DNA from: Sedimentisphaerales bacterium
Lineage (GTDB): Bacteria > Planctomycetota > Phycisphaerae > Sedimentisphaerales > SG8-4
Assembly (NCBI GenBank): GCA_016928975.1
Contig: JAFGJR010000004.1
Coordinates: 1 to 5,511, forward strand
Reading direction: 5' to 3'
DNA length: 5,511 bases
The position numbers and the translations under genes were made by a program. Of the stretch, positions 4,828-5,511 are shown piece by piece. The notes under the pieces were generated by a model. That model was not told where the DNA came from and did no database searches. It saw nothing but the letters and a program-made list of their open reading frames with translations. Positions within the stretch are counted from its first letter, which is position 1; every line of letters begins with the position of its first letter.

Positions 4828-5511
4828 TCATGCCTTGTGGCTTACTGTAAGCTCTTTGATCTTCTCCAGGACTTCATCGACGGTGGGTACGCCGCCGCCC
4901 ATGCGTCCGTAGAATAGCACCGGCGCCTTGCCGGCCACTGCCAATTGCACGTCCTGAAGCATCTGGCCGCTGCTCATTTCCAGGGTCAGAAAGACCCGGA
5001 ACTGTTCGGCGGCCCGGCTGATCTGCTGCGACGGGAACGGCCACAGGGTGATCGGCCGGATCATGCCGACGGGGATGCCTTCCTCTCGGGCCTTGACCAC
5101 CGCTGCCCGGGCGATCCGGGCGACGATGCCGTACGCGACGAGGACAATCTCCGCATCGTCCAGCAGGTACTCCTCGCACAGGACCTCTTTCCCCTCGATT
5201 TCCCGATACCTGGCCTGGAGCTTCCTGTTGAGCTCCTCCAACACCCCATCCCCGAGCCACAGAGAACGAACGATGTTCTGCTCTCTGCCTTTGGCGCCGG
5301 TCAAGGCCCAGTCTTTCGCAGGCAATTCCCGCCGGGGTTTGGGGTCCAGCACCAATGGCTCCATCATCTGGCCGAGAATACCGTCGGCCAGAATGATCGC
5401 GGGCATGCGGTACTGGTCGGCCAGATCGAACGCCAGAGGCATGCAGTCGGCCATCTCCTGCACGCTGGCCGGACCCAGGACGAAGGTTTTGTAGTCGCCG
5501 TGGCCGCCGCC
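4828..5511 (-). CDS. vorB: 2-oxoacid:ferredoxin oxidoreductase, alpha subunit, C-terminal part (VorB-like; 5' end outside window)
   Basis: The frame runs open from the right edge of the window to a TGA at 4828-4830, giving 227 residues of a subunit that is normally about 350 long, so roughly the first third is missing. The visible part starts in the conserved GGGHGDYKTFVLGPASVQEM (1-20) and continues with ADGILGQMMEP (42-52), DDAEIVLVAYG (118-128), the transketolase-C-like IRPITLWPFP (151-160), LEMSSGQMLQDV (177-188) and FYGRMGGGVPT (200-210). In this complex the alpha subunit supplies the pyrimidine half-site for the thiamine cofactor and the CoA-facing domain. The short stand-alone alpha of this wording is usually called VorB (3-methyl-2-oxobutanoate oxidoreductase) in databases, but very similar proteins are called KorA (2-oxoglutarate), so the symbol reflects family resemblance and not proven substrate. 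It is first of the three visible operon genes; a ferredoxin-like delta gene may precede it. Confidence 0.93.
   Translation of the reverse strand, partial: GGGHGDYKTFVLGPASVQEMADCMPLAFDLADQYRMPAIILADGILGQMMEPLVLDPKPRRELPAKDWALTGAKGREQNIVRSLWLGDGVLEELNRKLQARYREIEGKEVLCEEYLLDDAEIVLVAYGIVARIARAAVVKAREEGIPVGMIRPITLWPFPSQQISRAAEQFRVFLTLEMSSGQMLQDVQLAVAGKAPVLFYGRMGGGVPTVDEVLEKIKELTVSHKA

Overview
The window looks like part of a chromosome from an anaerobic member of the Planctomycetota, probably Phycisphaerae or Sedimentisphaerales. Three things point there: a secreted protein with the planctomycete-flavoured PAPGA form of the PEP-CTERM sorting tail, a ferredoxin-type 2-oxoacid oxidoreductase operon typical of anaerobes, and GC-rich coding sequence next to two proteins of no recognised family. 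This placement is inference from protein style; there is no rRNA or marker gene. Left part, + strand: the window opens inside a multi-pass membrane protein (1-492). A sigma70-type promoter (627-654) then leads into a probable two-gene unit of unknown function: an acidic soluble protein (744-1505) and, 42 nt later, a two-pass membrane protein with a cytoplasmic C-terminal domain that may be PH-like (1548-2237). Middle, + strand: the 339-nt gap 2238-2576 holds a compact inverted-repeat cluster that can be drawn as an H-type pseudoknot (2304-2337), a good TTGACA promoter (2386-2413) and a leader of about 157 nt with a 17-codon upstream ORF. The gene it serves (2577-3107) encodes a small secreted PEP-CTERM protein whose body resembles the LecA/PA-IL galactose-lectin fold. 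A strong intrinsic terminator (3134-3169) follows, so it is a self-contained single-gene unit. Right part, - strand, convergent with the rest: a 2-oxoacid:ferredoxin oxidoreductase operon is read right to left as alpha (5511-4828, N-terminus outside the window), beta (4617-3853) and gamma (3856-3281). Beta and gamma overlap by 4 nt and are probably translationally coupled. Alpha and beta are separated by an unusual 210-nt gap carrying a palindromic REP/MITE-like element (4659-4755). The small ferredoxin (delta) subunit common in such operons would lie beyond the right edge. The enzyme would interconvert a 2-oxoacid plus CoA with an acyl-CoA plus CO2, using ferredoxin. The most interesting items are the lectin-like exosortase substrate with its complex leader, the pseudoknot-like motif, and the repeat inside the oxidoreductase operon.
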